Position numbers and translations under genes: made by a program. A stretch of DNA of 64,000 nt, taken from contig NZ_WWCN01000006.1 in the NCBI RefSeq assembly GCF_009857445.1, positions 124,001 to 188,000 on the forward strand, read 5' to 3'. This stretch comes from Duganella flavida (lineage in GTDB: Bacteria; Pseudomonadota; Gammaproteobacteria; Burkholderiales; Burkholderiaceae_D). A model generated the notes under the pieces. It searched no databases and was not told the DNA's origin. It worked only from the letters and a program-made list of their open reading frames with translations. Below, piece after piece: positions 7,638-15,921 of the stretch (the stretch's first letter is position 1; each line of letters opens with the position of its first letter).

Positions 7638-9002
7638 ATGAAACACATAGCATCGAAAACGGACCTCATCACAGGTCAACACTATTTAACGCGGAACGAA
7701 CTCACCAGCAAACTAGGCAGTTCATACGTGGACGCCCGCGCTGCCCGCTCAACCAAGCCGACGACAATCGCCTCTGTGTCACTAGACGCTACGCCCTCGG
7801 CGATTAGCGACACATCACCCACAACGAAAACACGACAGACAGCTCGCTCGAACGAAGGACGCATTGACGTGAGGCGCCGAGCAGTACCAAGAGGAATAAC
7901 TGAACGTATTCATCCAATGAAATTGCACGAGCAAATCGAACTGGAAGCACTATTTTGCTTCAACCGTTTTCGTTTCGTACGCACTATAGATATCGCAGCC
8001 CACTGCTTTTCCGAGCGTGCGTTCAATCCAGCACAACAAGCGGCGTGGCGAGCTATAAATAATCTCCTTGAGCGCAAATATGTATTGAAATACCTGAGCG
8101 AACATAAGCAGACCTTCTACGCAATGACTGACGCCGGTGCCAGACATCTCAGGCTCTACGACTTAGATGCTATCGGGTCCGCCCGCCGAGCTGCTGCGTT
8201 GACGAATCCGACTCACACCCTATGGATTAACTTCGTTGTGCTCACTTGCTTTTCCAGAGGCTTACAAGCGTTCTCTGAGCGAGACATCATGCGGGAACTC
8301 AGCGCAGGTAAAGGCGATGTCACAAACCACCAGAATCGCGGTTTGCTTGAAGTGACTCCGGTCCCAATGAAAGCGATGAGCAGTGTTAACCACAACGAGT
8401 CGGAAAAAATTAGCGAGGTGACGACAGACAAAGTCTCCTTGCTCCCCGACGCAATCGCAACTGAAGATGATGGAATCACCTGGTTCGAAATTGATGCGAG
8501 CATGCGTGGTTCTGCGCGGATTGCCCGCTTGGTTGGTCTTGTTAGAAAGGTGGGGGAAGTAATTCCTTCGCTCGCAAAAATTCACCAAATACCTAAAGAA
8601 GAATCCCGCTTGAAGCGTGTCTCTGTTCACACAACAAACCCAGCGTATCTACGACGTATTCGCACGAGACTAATGGAAGTTGTAAAGACGACGAAGGATG
8701 AAGTGCTGACTGAGAGCGCCCAAAATTTTAGAGTGCTTTTCATTGGCAACGATACATTCGAAGTCCATCGTGCTGGGGACACGCCGACTGGCCAGGCCGA
8801 CTTTTGCGTAGGTCACATAATTCTTCAGATGCTGCCCACGAACCTAACCAATTACAAGCACGTCAAAGGGACAGAGCCAGAATCTCTAGGGTGGTTTCAA
8901 GGGAATCACCTTCCATACCGGCGGCCTGCATGCTTTGGGACTTGGGTACCTTGCTCCCCAATCTTCCCACTTAAGTTGACGGAGAAAAGTAGCTCTCGCT
9001 AA
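7638..9002 (+). CDS. Winged-helix protein, replication-relaxation-like
   Basis: From the ATG at 7638 the protein has about 454 residues. After a basic, serine/threonine-rich leader of about 95 residues comes a winged-helix-like domain (LEALFCFNRFRFVRTIDIAAH, AWRAINNLLERKYV, YAMTDAGARHL). A later segment reads LLPDAIATEDDGITWFEIDAS, resembling the PD...E-x-D pattern of PD-(D/E)xK-like folds. This combination recalls 'replication-relaxation' proteins of mobile elements, but the match is by eye only. A TATAC promoter motif sits at 7555. The C-terminal 50 residues look irregular and may be a foreign extension. Two modules with no certain function. Confidence 0.5.
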   Translation: MKHIASKTDLITGQHYLTRNELTSKLGSSYVDARAARSTKPTTIASVSLDATPSAISDTSPTTKTRQTARSNEGRIDVRRRAVPRGITERIHPMKLHEQIELEALFCFNRFRFVRTIDIAAHCFSERAFNPAQQAAWRAINNLLERKYVLKYLSEHKQTFYAMTDAGARHLRLYDLDAIGSARRAAALTNPTHTLWINFVVLTCFSRGLQAFSERDIMRELSAGKGDVTNHQNRGLLEVTPVPMKAMSSVNHNESEKISEVTTDKVSLLPDAIATEDDGITWFEIDASMRGSARIARLVGLVRKVGEVIPSLAKIHQIPKEESRLKRVSVHTTNPAYLRRIRTRLMEVVKTTKDEVLTESAQNFRVLFIGNDTFEVHRAGDTPTGQADFCVGHIILQMLPTNLTNYKHVKGTEPESLGWFQGNHLPYRRPACFGTWVPCSPIFPLKLTEKSSSR

Positions 9003-9062
9003 GTTTCTATACGAATATGGGCGCAGCTTTTGCTGCTTCTTTTCCAGAAAAAGACATAGCCA
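9003..9062 (+). promoter_or_regulatory. Orphan copy of the SSB-gene leader
   Basis: About 55 bases here match the leader of the SSB-like gene at 13048-13109: TATACGAAT, a GCAGC-TTTT-GCTGC hairpin (9023-9036) and CTTTTCCAGAAAAAG. No SSB-like gene follows; the next gene is NinX-like. It is therefore a leader separated from its gene, or a portable promoter that also drives the next gene. Confidence 0.5.
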
Positions 9063-9122
9063 CTCAAGAGCTTGGAAGGTGCCGAATCTCTGAGGCCCAG
9101 TTACAACGCACTTGGTAGTGCC

Positions 9123-9147
9123 TATACGGCTTGTAGGAATGTCCTAC
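9123..9147 (+). promoter_or_regulatory. TATAC box and GTAGGA/TCCTAC hairpin
   Basis: TATAC (9123-9127) is followed by a 6-bp stem with a 3-base loop (9133-9147), 20 bases before the NinX-like start. The two other NinX-like genes have the same arrangement, and the stem changes by compensatory substitutions between copies. Confidence 0.55.
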
Positions 9148-9166
9148 GCAACGTGGATGAGGACAC

Positions 9167-9517
9167 ATGAAGGAAGAATACATTTTAGGACTTGAAGGCG
9201 ACATGCTTCGCAATACATTTTTAAAAGCAGCGTTCCCATTAATAATCAACGAAGAGCCAGGTCCCTTGGCATCCGTTCTCAACAGTGGTCAGGCAGTCGT
9301 TTTTAACGATGCGATAGAGTTCAAGGTGATGAGCATCTTTGAACAGCAGGTAACAGCGCTGCTGTTTCTACAGAAGCACAATCCGTCATTTGAAGTTACT
9401 GAAAATGGTAAAGGAGTCTACTGCACCGTTCGCGGAGCACAGGCTCATGGGTGCGATTTTTTTGAAGCTGGTATGAGAGCATATTTGCTGTATTTGGCAC
9501 GGCAACGAAAGCACTAG
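9167..9517 (+). CDS. NinX-like (DUF2591) protein, copy 1
   Basis: The 116-residue protein has a family-type N-terminus (LRNTFLKAAFPLII), a middle with VTALLFLQKHNPSFEVTENG, and the diagnostic end DFFEAGMRAYLLYLARQ, comparable to the AAMRxYVASK tail of phage NinX proteins. NinX function is unknown; the family is found in lambdoid phages and accessory DNA. A GAGG site sits 5 bases before the ATG. A TATAC-hairpin leader precedes the gene and a terminator follows it, so it forms a self-contained cassette. Paralogues lie at 18449-18820 and 50860-51213, and a possible remnant at 26.9 kb. Confidence 0.65.
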   Translation: MKEEYILGLEGDMLRNTFLKAAFPLIINEEPGPLASVLNSGQAVVFNDAIEFKVMSIFEQQVTALLFLQKHNPSFEVTENGKGVYCTVRGAQAHGCDFFEAGMRAYLLYLARQRKH

Positions 9518-9531
9518 TTAGGATGATTTTT

Positions 9532-9558
9532 ATGGCGGGCCCAAGGCTCGCCATTTTT
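9532..9558 (+). terminator. Rho-independent terminator after NinX copy 1
   Basis: ATGGCGGGCC pairs with GGCTCGCCAT (one G-T pair) around a two-base loop, followed by a run of T. It closes the NinX-like cassette; the GGCGAG-type stem recurs after the other copies. Confidence 0.75.
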
Positions 9559-9642
9559 CCATTAGACCTAAGCGTTCCCGGCAAAATCCACAGAGCGGAT
9601 TCGATGGTATTCTAAAAAGATTATTTAAGAAAAAAGACTGGA

Positions 9643-9948
9643 ATGAACGACGACCAAGAACTGTTCGGGGTGCCCTCTGCAAATATTGAAGCAGCAAAAA
9701 AGTGGGCAAACTTGCATCGTAAGCGATATGAGTACCACACCAAGGTACCGACGCGAAAGGAAGTGCTGTCTTTACCGGTAGAAATATTAGCGCCACTTTT
9801 AGTAGGTTGGATGGAGCACAGCCCCATCGAAATAGTTCCGAGTCGAATTCAAATCGAACAGGTGGTTGAGCTATTAAATACTCGGCCAGATAGCGCTAGC
9901 CTGGAGCGGTTACTCACTATGTGCCAGCATTACATCCGCAATCAGTAG
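9643..9948 (+). CDS. Unknown small protein, family A copy 1
   Basis: I do not recognise this 101-residue soluble protein. It is highly similar to the protein encoded at 40087-40392, sharing AAxKWANLHRKR, YHTKVPTRKEV, LPVE, GWMEHSPIEIVPSRIQIEQV and RLLTMCQHY. Such strong conservation between copies indicates selection on the protein. The pattern is helical with a central proline-rich turn; no signal peptide or membrane span is seen. It is followed by a strong terminator at 10040-10066, and the next two genes (10206 and 10499) are duplicated together with it. Function unknown; an accessory or defence-related role would be a guess. Confidence 0.65.
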   Translation: MNDDQELFGVPSANIEAAKKWANLHRKRYEYHTKVPTRKEVLSLPVEILAPLLVGWMEHSPIEIVPSRIQIEQVVELLNTRPDSASLERLLTMCQHYIRNQ

Positions 9949-10039
9949 CTCAACGAAGCTCTCAAATTGATGTCATTAGCCAGTAACGTGGAAGAGATAC
10001 GATTACCAATGTGTCTTGGTTCAACTCTCGATGGATTTA

Positions 10040-10066
10040 CTGCCTCCCAACCGAGGCAGTTTTTTT
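10040..10066 (+). terminator. Terminator after family A copy 1
   Basis: CTGCCTC and GAGGCAG form a perfect 7-bp stem with a six-base loop, followed by seven T. The same terminator follows the second copy at 40475-40501. Confidence 0.88.
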
Positions 10067-10205
10067 ATGGGACTTGACAGCATTGTTCACTCTCTCAAAA
10101 AAAAGCGTTTCCTGTCATAGACTGCGTCATCGTTTACGACGCAGTGTTCGGCCCACTCCTAGAAGCTTTTCGAAAGTGCTTGCATAGGAAATTCTGAGGC
10201 ATGAT

Positions 10206-10454
10206 ATGGCCAAAATTGAAATCCCGTACTACCTAACCCCGAAGCTCGGCGTCGAGATGTGCAATGGACGCCATTTAGTCAGTGTCGAGTTACGCGACGG
10301 TAGGTTGATTACCAACCTGGTTGTGAAGGATGGACGCTTTATCACTGGCAGGCTTGATGACCCAGATGGCGAGGGAACACTGCTGTTCACGAGTTTGGAT
10401 ATATGTGATATCCAGAGGCATGCATTCGTTTATGGACGCACTCTTAGCACTTAA
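10206..10454 (+). CDS. Unknown small protein, family B copy 1
   Basis: The 82-residue protein (MAKIEIPYYLTPKLGVEM, then HLVSVELRDGRLITNLVVKDGRFITG and ICDIQRHAFVYGR) is predicted to be beta-rich, with paired strands RLITNLVV and RFITGRL that suggest a small barrel. No family is recognised. A GAGG site precedes the ATG by 6 bases. A hairpin CTGCGTC/GACGCAG lies at about 10122-10144 in the leader. The second copy at 40630-40878 is broken by one stop codon. It converges with the zinc-ribbon gene on the minus strand, 45 bases away. The conserved order A-B-C in both copies suggests a functional module. Confidence 0.62.
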   Translation: MAKIEIPYYLTPKLGVEMCNGRHLVSVELRDGRLITNLVVKDGRFITGRLDDPDGEGTLLFTSLDICDIQRHAFVYGRTLST

Positions 10455-10498
10455 ATCCTCCGCAGAATGGGCTAAGTGTGGGGGCAAGCTAAGCGCCA

Positions 10499-10888
10499 TC
10501 AAGATGGCTTCAGACGCATCCGGAACACCATCACGCGACTTTGAACAAATGCGGTGCTTCGACGTAATTTAGAGGTCTTTTTTTGTCGACCATACTGACG
10601 CCGTACTCGCTCAAACGCGACCTTTGCAGCCTGTATGAATTTCTTCGATGCAGGACTAGGACCGGACTGCGGTCCCGCCTTTGACCATTTGCGGGCAGCT
10701 GTCGCGAATAAGGGAATTAAGCATTTACCCGCGATAAGGACGTGAAGGCCTAAGCTGGAAAAACCGGGTAGGCTTGTTTTGTGGCCACATGTAGGGCACA
10801 CGAACACCTCGCGCGCGCCTATCTGTATAGGCGGTATAAATAGGCGATTCACGCGATGGCCACAGCGCTTACATATGCACTTGTACAT
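10499..10888 (-). CDS. Zinc-ribbon protein, family C copy 1
   Basis: The 129-residue protein begins with MYKCICKRCGHRV and continues with VFVCPTCGHKTSLP, giving two CxxC-type knuckles that probably hold one zinc ion in a rubredoxin-like ribbon. A hydrophobic segment (LHVLIAGKCLIPLFATAA) follows, then a strongly basic tail (AFERVRRQYGRQKKTSKLRR). The basic tail suggests nucleic acid contact. Paralogues are the frameshifted copy at 40921-41309 and the shorter gene at 44291-44533. Upstream of all three, on the other side of the divergent region, lies a TTTGTGACA...GTTTGAC motif. Function unknown. Confidence 0.62.
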   Translation of the reverse strand: MYKCICKRCGHRVNRLFIPPIQIGAREVFVCPTCGHKTSLPGFSSLGLHVLIAGKCLIPLFATAARKWSKAGPQSGPSPASKKFIQAAKVAFERVRRQYGRQKKTSKLRRSTAFVQSRVMVFRMRLKPS

Positions 10889-11257
10889 ACGTTCTTTTCA
10901 TGGCTGGGAATTTAGAACCCCGAGTTAGCTGCACTCGTTATGGTGGGCAGTCGGAAAGAGTAACACCCCTTTGTGACAAGGGTTTGACAACCGGCACAAT
11001 GCATGAAGGCCGTTAAGGTGAAGCTATACGTCATTGAATCCGCTTGTCACTCAAATGACATCGACATGCTGACGCTGACGGCGCGCTAGGTCACTTCCCT
11101 CGCAAAAATCCGCTACTGTCGGAAACGAATGTAGGCATCATCGACGCGCAAGCAGTATTAGGTTTCGCATCCACGTCAAAGTACCAGAGCTACGTATGAG
11201 CGACTTCCGAAGGGAAGGTTAAGTTCTGGCGGCAAACCAGATAGTCAACCGGTAAGG
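10889..11257. other. Intergenic region with TTTGTGACA motif
   Basis: No gene is seen. The stretch 10921-10990 resembles 41341-41404 and, more weakly, 44701-44774. The core TTTGTGACAAGGGTTTGACAA is at 10970-10990. It lies upstream of the zinc-ribbon gene and could hold its promoter or operator. A GCTATACG motif occurs at about 11022. The remainder shows nothing recognisable. Confidence 0.45.
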
Positions 11258-11884
11258 CTAAAAGGGCATGTTAGCTCGTTCAACTGAACGAACAAATTTT
11301 ATGGTTTGGTAGTGAAGCTGCTCAACTGCGGAAAGTGCCTCTAAAGCCGTGACCGTGTTACCACGCGCCAATTCCAACATGGACCGAACATCTACCAAGA
11401 CTTGCGCCATCTCGTTTGAGTTAGGCATATTCGCAGCAGAGGCTACGCACAACTGTACAACCATTTTAGAGAGACTCTCTTCGATATTTGTAAGCGTAGT
11501 GGCTGACGCTTCCGCAGCCCCAAAATAGTAAGATTTCGGACTCCGCTCACCACCAATCAGTTTCCTAATTTCGAGCTCAGAATTTGCGGCCTGCCGGGCA
11601 GTTCGACGCGCGACGGAAACCGCAGAAACCAACATATCGGTAACGGTCCTATCAACTGGCTGCGCAGACGCCTCCAGCTCCAAGTATCGCTTGAGCGACG
11701 TAACAGCTTCCTTTATCTGAAGGCCGACACCACGCCCTGCCGCACCGATTTCTATTACGCGCTTCATCAAGAGACAGCTGTTGAGGAGAAGCTCACCAGC
11801 AAGCACCGCGCTATCGTGGACTTCACTCAACAATTTTGTCGAGTTCAGCGAATCGGCTTCAGTCATGCCAGGTATGGAATGCAT
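11258..11884 (-). CDS. Hypothetical alpha-helical protein
   Basis: The 208-residue protein is almost entirely helical by residue pattern, with alternating hydrophobic and polar residues (SLKRYLELEASAQPV, MLVSAVSVARRTARQAANSELEIRKLI, VLVDVRSMLELARGNTVTALEAL). It has no signal peptide and no clear membrane segment. Cysteines and catalytic motifs are sparse. The pattern resembles bundle or cytoplasmic receptor-associated proteins, but no family is recognised. It is a single gene between cassette regions. I report it as real because the frame is long, uses codons like its neighbours and has no competing frame. Confidence 0.5.
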   Translation of the reverse strand: MHSIPGMTEADSLNSTKLLSEVHDSAVLAGELLLNSCLLMKRVIEIGAAGRGVGLQIKEAVTSLKRYLELEASAQPVDRTVTDMLVSAVSVARRTARQAANSELEIRKLIGGERSPKSYYFGAAEASATTLTNIEESLSKMVVQLCVASAANMPNSNEMAQVLVDVRSMLELARGNTVTALEALSAVEQLHYQTIKFVRSVERANMPF

Positions 11885-12363
11885 CGGCTACCCTTTAGCA
11901 AATAGATTTCTATCCTAAAACTTATCATGCAGCTGCCTTAGTGTCTATTACACAGACCAAACAGCAACAAATCTCGGGCTTCCAGTTTTCGTATGGATTC
12001 GATTGCAAGCTTCCCAAGGACTGCCCTTCTGCTGGTAAGCATCATAGATACGCGCTATACGACATAAAGTCGCAACTATGGCCCCCTTCAATATGCGACT
12101 GTGTCCATAAATAAATCGTTATGCTCCATAAGGACCTATCTATGACCTGAGCAAATCATGCCCAAGAGGCTTTCCAAACCTGAAAGCTGGCCAACACTAG
12201 TGCAACATGGGGCAAGCAGACAAGCTTCCAGTGACCACAATGGACACCAGGTCAACGGAGCTGAAATCTGGTATGGTCACCCTAGTTGCATCCTTCTAGC
12301 TGCTCGATGCGAGGCCACCGCCTTCCCGCCAACTTCAAGAACGAATTATCCGAAAGGGCATTT
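11885..12363. other. Leader region of the family D gene
   Basis: No gene is convincing here. A CGCTATAC box (12053-12060) followed by the hairpin CGAC-ATAAA-GTCG (12060-12072) recalls the leaders of the NinX-like genes. Further on, GAAATCTGGTATGGT (12263-12277) is identical to 44888-44902 upstream of the second family D gene and contains TGGTATGGT, a good extended -10. The short frame beginning at 12158 is not conserved in the second copy. Confidence 0.5.
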
Positions 12364-12708
12364 ATGAAGTCCGCCAATGTTTTCTTTTCGCGAGCGCAAG
12401 GTCATGTCGAAATGGTTTTGGAAATCGATTGTGAGACCGTTGCACGTACTTCGAGCCCTGAGTCGATAGTGATGGAACTGCAAATAAGAGAAGTGCGCGA
12501 ATTGCACATTGAAGGGAAATTTTCGACATACTTGCCAACTTCTGAAAAAGCACTGACGGCAGCGGCTGAAATTCCTTTTACAGAAATGCTGTCAGTACTC
12601 AGGCTGTTAGCCGCATGTTCGTACATGGGTGAGTTTCCATCCATCGCCCAGCCTGAGCGGCGCAAAAAACCTAAAGCGGACGGCTGCTCTCCTTCATCAA
12701 CCGACTAA
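12364..12708 (+). CDS. Unknown protein, family D copy 1
   Basis: The protein of 114 residues aligns along its whole length with the product of 44992-45336: HVEM-LEID, TVARTSS, VRELxIEGKFST, LPTSEK, AAAEIPFTE, LRLLAACSxMGEFP and PERRKKP. The start at 12364 is chosen by that alignment. Predicted structure is mixed, with beta-strands first and a helix near residues 80-95, and a basic end. No family is recognised. A conserved extended -10 motif lies about 90 bases upstream in both copies. In both places a short family E gene follows convergently within about 10 bases, so D and E travel as a pair. Confidence 0.65.
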   Translation: MKSANVFFSRAQGHVEMVLEIDCETVARTSSPESIVMELQIREVRELHIEGKFSTYLPTSEKALTAAAEIPFTEMLSVLRLLAACSYMGEFPSIAQPERRKKPKADGCSPSSTD

Positions 12709-12716
12709 TCTTCCTG

Positions 12717-12917
12717 CTAGCCCAACTTCACGCTTACGGAAGCTCGTACATCTGAAGCTATCTGCCGTGCCGCGTCGCCCAGCAGCGTCGCTACCTTATC
12801 GCGAGGAATACGGTGGTACGACAAATAAACCCACGCTCGAGCTGTTCCGTGAGTTAAGTTGATTGCGAGGCCCTCTGCGATAACATCCTGAAGAGCCAGC
12901 TTGTTAGACAGGTGCAT
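12717..12917 (-). CDS. Unknown small protein, family E copy 1
   Basis: The 66-residue protein has the pattern A-EGLAIN-THGTARAWVYLSYHRIP-RD-VATLLGDA, shared with 45333-45539, and more loosely with 38832-39065 and 45861-46073. The recurring core is an HGT or TDST turn, an aromatic helix (WVYL, WAYL, YMYE), then IP or GIS and a second helix. It looks like a compact three-helix unit, perhaps a helix-turn-helix. An AGGAG site precedes the ATG by 6 bases. It is convergent with the family D gene, as in the second copy. Function unknown. Confidence 0.6.
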   Translation of the reverse strand: MHLSNKLALQDVIAEGLAINLTHGTARAWVYLSYHRIPRDKVATLLGDAARQIASDVRASVSVKLG

Positions 12918-13047
12918 TCAACACTCCTGAATTCTCAAAAAAACCGCTCAATGTTCGCCCAATCTCATCCACCTCCAATATACAGAACGATGGAGCAGGC
13001 GTGTATGAAAGTCCCCTCTAAATCTGACAATCAATCCCGATTCTGAA

Positions 13048-13109
13048 AGTTGCTATACGAATTGGAGCGCAGTTTTCGCTGCCTCTTTTTCTAGAAAAAG
13101 GACATCACT
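13048..13109 (+). promoter_or_regulatory. Leader of SSB-like gene: TATAC box and hairpins
   Basis: TTGCTATACGAA (13050-13061) is followed by a stem GCAG/CTGC extended by GAG/CTC (13064-13085) and the palindrome CTTTTTCTAGAAAAAG (13084-13099). An AAGGA site lies just before the start. A near copy occurs at 9003-9062. Confidence 0.5.
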
Positions 13110-13433
13110 ATGCAGTCATTTGGTAACGTCGCCACGGCGCCAGAACGTAAAGTTGGCAAAGTAAGCGGTAAAGGATATTACGAGTTTCGGATGTGTGAGA
13201 GCCAACGTGGCAAAGATGATTCGCCAACCTGGTACACCTGCCGCATCATGAAGAACGAGGACCCTGGCCTACTGAAAGGGGACTTTGTTAAGGTCACGGG
13301 AAAACTGAAAGCCGACTTCTATCTTTCGCGTGAGGGCAAGCCCACGGGGACGCTTCTTATCATTGCATTCGAAGCGGCAAAAATAACGAAGCAAGTAGCT
13401 GCTAGCGAAGCTGAAGAGTCATCGCCAGCGTGA
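13110..13433 (+). CDS. Single-stranded DNA-binding-like OB-fold protein
   Basis: The 107-residue protein follows the OB-fold of SSB: an early VSGKGYYEFRMCES strand pair, DSPTWYTCRIM, GDFVKVTGKLKADFY (the strand that often carries KGxxVxVxG in SSB), and LLIIAFEAAKI. It lacks the long glycine-rich linker and acidic DDDIPF tip of housekeeping SSB and ends in SEAEESSPA, so it is a short accessory form as seen on phages and plasmids. It would bind single-stranded DNA. A strong terminator follows at 13449. The leader is shared with an orphan copy at 9003. Confidence 0.68.
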   Translation: MQSFGNVATAPERKVGKVSGKGYYEFRMCESQRGKDDSPTWYTCRIMKNEDPGLLKGDFVKVTGKLKADFYLSREGKPTGTLLIIAFEAAKITKQVAASEAEESSPA

Positions 13434-13697
13434 GTCGAATCGATTTAGCCACCCCGCGAGGGGTGGTTTTTTATTTAGAAATACTCGTCCCACAAACTAT
13501 ACGCGAGCGTACCAAGCCCGACAACTGCGCCAGCGGCTAGAGCAACCGGTACAGATACCTCGGCCTATGCACTTCATTTCGCCCCTCCACTTGCCATAAC
13601 AGCCCAGGTTGTTTCCGGACCTTGCTAGTGATGACCATCCCTTACATCGTGTGTTTGAGTCGCACTAGCACTTCTTTACATGTTGATAGAATAAAAA
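13434..13697. other. Intergenic region after SSB-like gene
   Basis: Apart from the terminator at 13449 and an AACTATACGCG motif at about 13494, nothing recognisable is present until the terminator of the next minus-strand gene. Confidence 0.4.
13449..13473 (+). terminator. Terminator after SSB-like gene
   Basis: CCACCCC, loop GCGA, GGGGTGG is a perfect 7-bp stem followed by six T. It lies 15 bases after the stop codon. Confidence 0.92.
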
Positions 13698-13724
13698 AAA
13701 GCCTGCTAAGCGAGCGGGCTTTAA
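13694..13724 (-). terminator. Terminator of the 13736-14113 gene
   Basis: On the minus strand AAAGCCCGC pairs with GCAGGCTTT (one wobble pair) and is followed by a T-run, a standard intrinsic terminator 13 bases past the stop codon. Confidence 0.78.
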
Positions 13725-13735
13725 GTGAGCTTCAG

Positions 13736-14113
13736 TTAAGCCTGTTGACGGTCTACCAAGGAAGGCAAGCTCACGCCACGTTCGTCCCAGGACTGGAGGG
13801 ATTCCGCAGCTATTGCTGGATTGAACGGGGTCATCGCATCCATCTTTCCGGAAACCGCTTTCAACGCTTTTTCCAGACTCTGCTCAGCTTTGAAGTCGCC
13901 AGCGGCGGCTAGCTTGTCTTCCAATGCATCCAATATTGAGCGCTGAATTTGCAGGTATTCCACCACACGCATTTCCTGTCCAGAAAGCAAGTTCCCCCCA
14001 ATGTCCTTGCTAAGGTTGTTCACAGTCTTTACGGCTTCGGTAATCAGCTTTTTGTTCAAGTCGCCCCCGATAAAAATCTCCACGGCAATGTTTCCGCAAG
14101 AAAATTTTATCAC
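13736..14113 (-). CDS. Hypothetical helical protein
   Basis: The frame gives at most 125 residues from a GTG at 14113. An internal TTG preceded by GGGGGC at about 14059 is another plausible start (LNKKLITEAVKTVNNLSKDI). The product is helical, with VEYLQIQRSILDALEDKL and a lysine-rich SLEKALKAVSGKMDAM, ending in VSLPSLVDRQQA. No family is recognised and no export signal is seen. The intrinsic terminator just downstream supports a real transcription unit. It lies alone between cassette genes and the methyltransferase. Confidence 0.5.
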   Translation of the reverse strand: MIKFSCGNIAVEIFIGGDLNKKLITEAVKTVNNLSKDIGGNLLSGQEMRVVEYLQIQRSILDALEDKLAAAGDFKAEQSLEKALKAVSGKMDAMTPFNPAIAAESLQSWDERGVSLPSLVDRQQA

Positions 14114-14328
14114 GTGGGAACTAAGTTACGATAGTTATTTGCCACCTATGGTTGGTCGAAAGAGAGCCCTAGAATCGCTGATAACCTTTGTCTTAGATGA
14201 CCCTCGTTAGGGCTCCCCCACCCTTCCCCCTTGACTGGCGTTATTCTCATCGGGACGTACACCATTTCCGACGCCGCTATCCCTCCTGCTCATACGACTT
14301 TTGAGGGCGCCTAACATAACGCGTCGAT

Positions 14329-15249
14329 TTAAGTAGCTCTTCGCGCCGTCAGATACGCGTTACGCGTGGTGCTTATCGAGCTACCAGCCTCAACTATCGG
14401 TCGGAATTTTTCCTGGAAATATTCACGCTCATTTTCTGATAAGTGCTCAGTTACTATTTGCGTAACAGTAGGAGCCATCGGATGCGGAGAGCTTCCAAGA
14501 AATGTTTCCCAATTAGTCTGGCGCGTCGGTTTTGAGTCTATGTGCAACTCCATGTGTACGTCTGAAAAACCAGCACCTCGCGCGAAGTGAATTAGGTCTC
14601 GCTCTGTGAAGTTGGTTGTAGGATTTTGCGAGATAGCCTCTAATGTACTTGGATACTGGGCAGCCATGATTCGGCATTGCATTTCGAGGAATCTGTCCTT
14701 ACTAGCCAACGAGTCTTCTTCGACTAATTTTTTCATCATATAAATGCCAAGCGCTTCGTCACGCATGATGGGCTCACAAAGCGAAATTACGCCACCTGGC
14801 TTTAGCACTCGGAAAAACTCACTGAACGCGGCCGCTTTATCAGAGACATATGCCAATACCGCGCGCGTAACTATAATGTCGACGGAGGAATCGCCAACGC
14901 TTGTCAACTTGTCCGCTGGACACTCATGAAACACGCATTGACTCTCAAAACCTTTCACAAATGCAATATTTTGCGTATGTGTAAGCAACGGTTTAGAGAT
15001 ATCAGTAAGAATAACCTTCAACGTTGGACCTACACGACCAATAGCACGAAACGCCACTAAGCCGTCGCCAGTGCCGACATCTAATAGCGTCATGCCTGGT
15101 TTCACATCTACAGCACTCAATACGCGGTCAGCAAAGCATTCCGTTTCCTCAAGCATGACTTGCGCCGCTGCCGAATCGCCTCCATGCCGAGTGTGCATTA
15201 GCCAAGTGGACCAAATATCAGGCGGCGATACATCTTTATGGTCATTCAA
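14329..15249 (-). CDS. Class I SAM-dependent methyltransferase (UbiE-like)
   Basis: The 306-residue protein has motif I LLDVGTGDGLVAFRAI, motif II LTDISKPLL, motif III-like PADKLTSVGDSSVDIIVTRAVLAY and the post-motif EFFRVLKPGGVISLCEP, a textbook Rossmann methyltransferase of the UbiE/Methyltransf_11 type. It transfers methyl from S-adenosylmethionine to an unknown acceptor; the C-terminal half is specific and probably binds the substrate. The start is a TTG at 15249 with GGAG 8 bases upstream; the nearby ATG is out of frame. It is monocistronic, with an AT-rich promoter region upstream. Confidence 0.85.
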   Translation of the reverse strand: MNDHKDVSPPDIWSTWLMHTRHGGDSAAAQVMLEETECFADRVLSAVDVKPGMTLLDVGTGDGLVAFRAIGRVGPTLKVILTDISKPLLTHTQNIAFVKGFESQCVFHECPADKLTSVGDSSVDIIVTRAVLAYVSDKAAAFSEFFRVLKPGGVISLCEPIMRDEALGIYMMKKLVEEDSLASKDRFLEMQCRIMAAQYPSTLEAISQNPTTNFTERDLIHFARGAGFSDVHMELHIDSKPTRQTNWETFLGSSPHPMAPTVTQIVTEHLSENEREYFQEKFRPIVEAGSSISTTRNAYLTARRAT

Positions 15250-15527
15250 ATTAATTTCTCCTCGTTAATGATGTGTTTCGCACGCGGCACACAGAGCTCA
15301 ATGAAGCTGAATTCGCAGATAAATTACCAAATTGCAACTTAATAAATCATTAAATTGATACCGTGGTAGCGAAAATATTGTTGTTATTTTGAAATTTTTA
15401 TCTGACTAAAATTAATAGCTAGCTCTAAGAAAGCTAGATGCAATGGGCCTCGAAGGTTGCTATTGGTTAGCGAGACCTCTGGGGTCAGACTCAGGAAGTC
15501 TGCTTGCACTTGTCGGCAAGGCATTGA

Positions 15528-15836
15528 TTGGGATTTTCAAGTAAGAAAAACCATTACTCTCTAGTGGGGGCATCTCCCCAGCGCGAACATGCCAACGAAC
15601 CAGTAGTAGACATGATAGCGGCAGGTCTCATTGAGGCCGCTCCGTCGAACAATCCAGTACTACAGGCGCGCGTTGCATTTGACTTGGCCATTAGAGCACT
15701 GGAGCACAAGAAGCATTCATTCGATGTAAAAGTAATCTCTGAAATGGTCGACAACAAGAACGTTGGGTCTTTTCAGAGTGAAAAGCTGTTTGCTCCGCGT
15801 GGAACCTGGATGATTAAACGAGAGCTTCCAAAATAG
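15528..15836 (+). pseudogene. C-terminal fragment of a TorT-like protein
   Basis: From about residue 20 the frame reads PVVDMIAAGLIEAAPSNNPVLQARVAFDLAIRALE and ends ERGTWMIKRELPK-like (RGTWMIKRELP), which aligns with the last 90 residues of the TorT-like protein at 47061-48134 (AAASDSPVLQARISIDLALRVLE ... RILLQELPPK). Only the last third of a periplasmic binding protein remains; signal peptide and N-lobe are missing. The first 20 residues are probably not native. This is a truncated remnant, unlikely to be functional. Confidence 0.7.
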
Positions 15837-15921
15837 CACTGGAAAAGAGGAAAGACTCGGCTGTCAATTGTTGCGTTTCCTGAGAAAATATATACTTAAA
15901 CCGACATTCTGCTGAAAAAAA

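Noticed and set aside
12158..12367. Frame of 69 codons on the plus strand
   Set aside because: It is not conserved in the second family D leader and overlaps the conserved promoter motif, so it is a leader sequence and not a gene.
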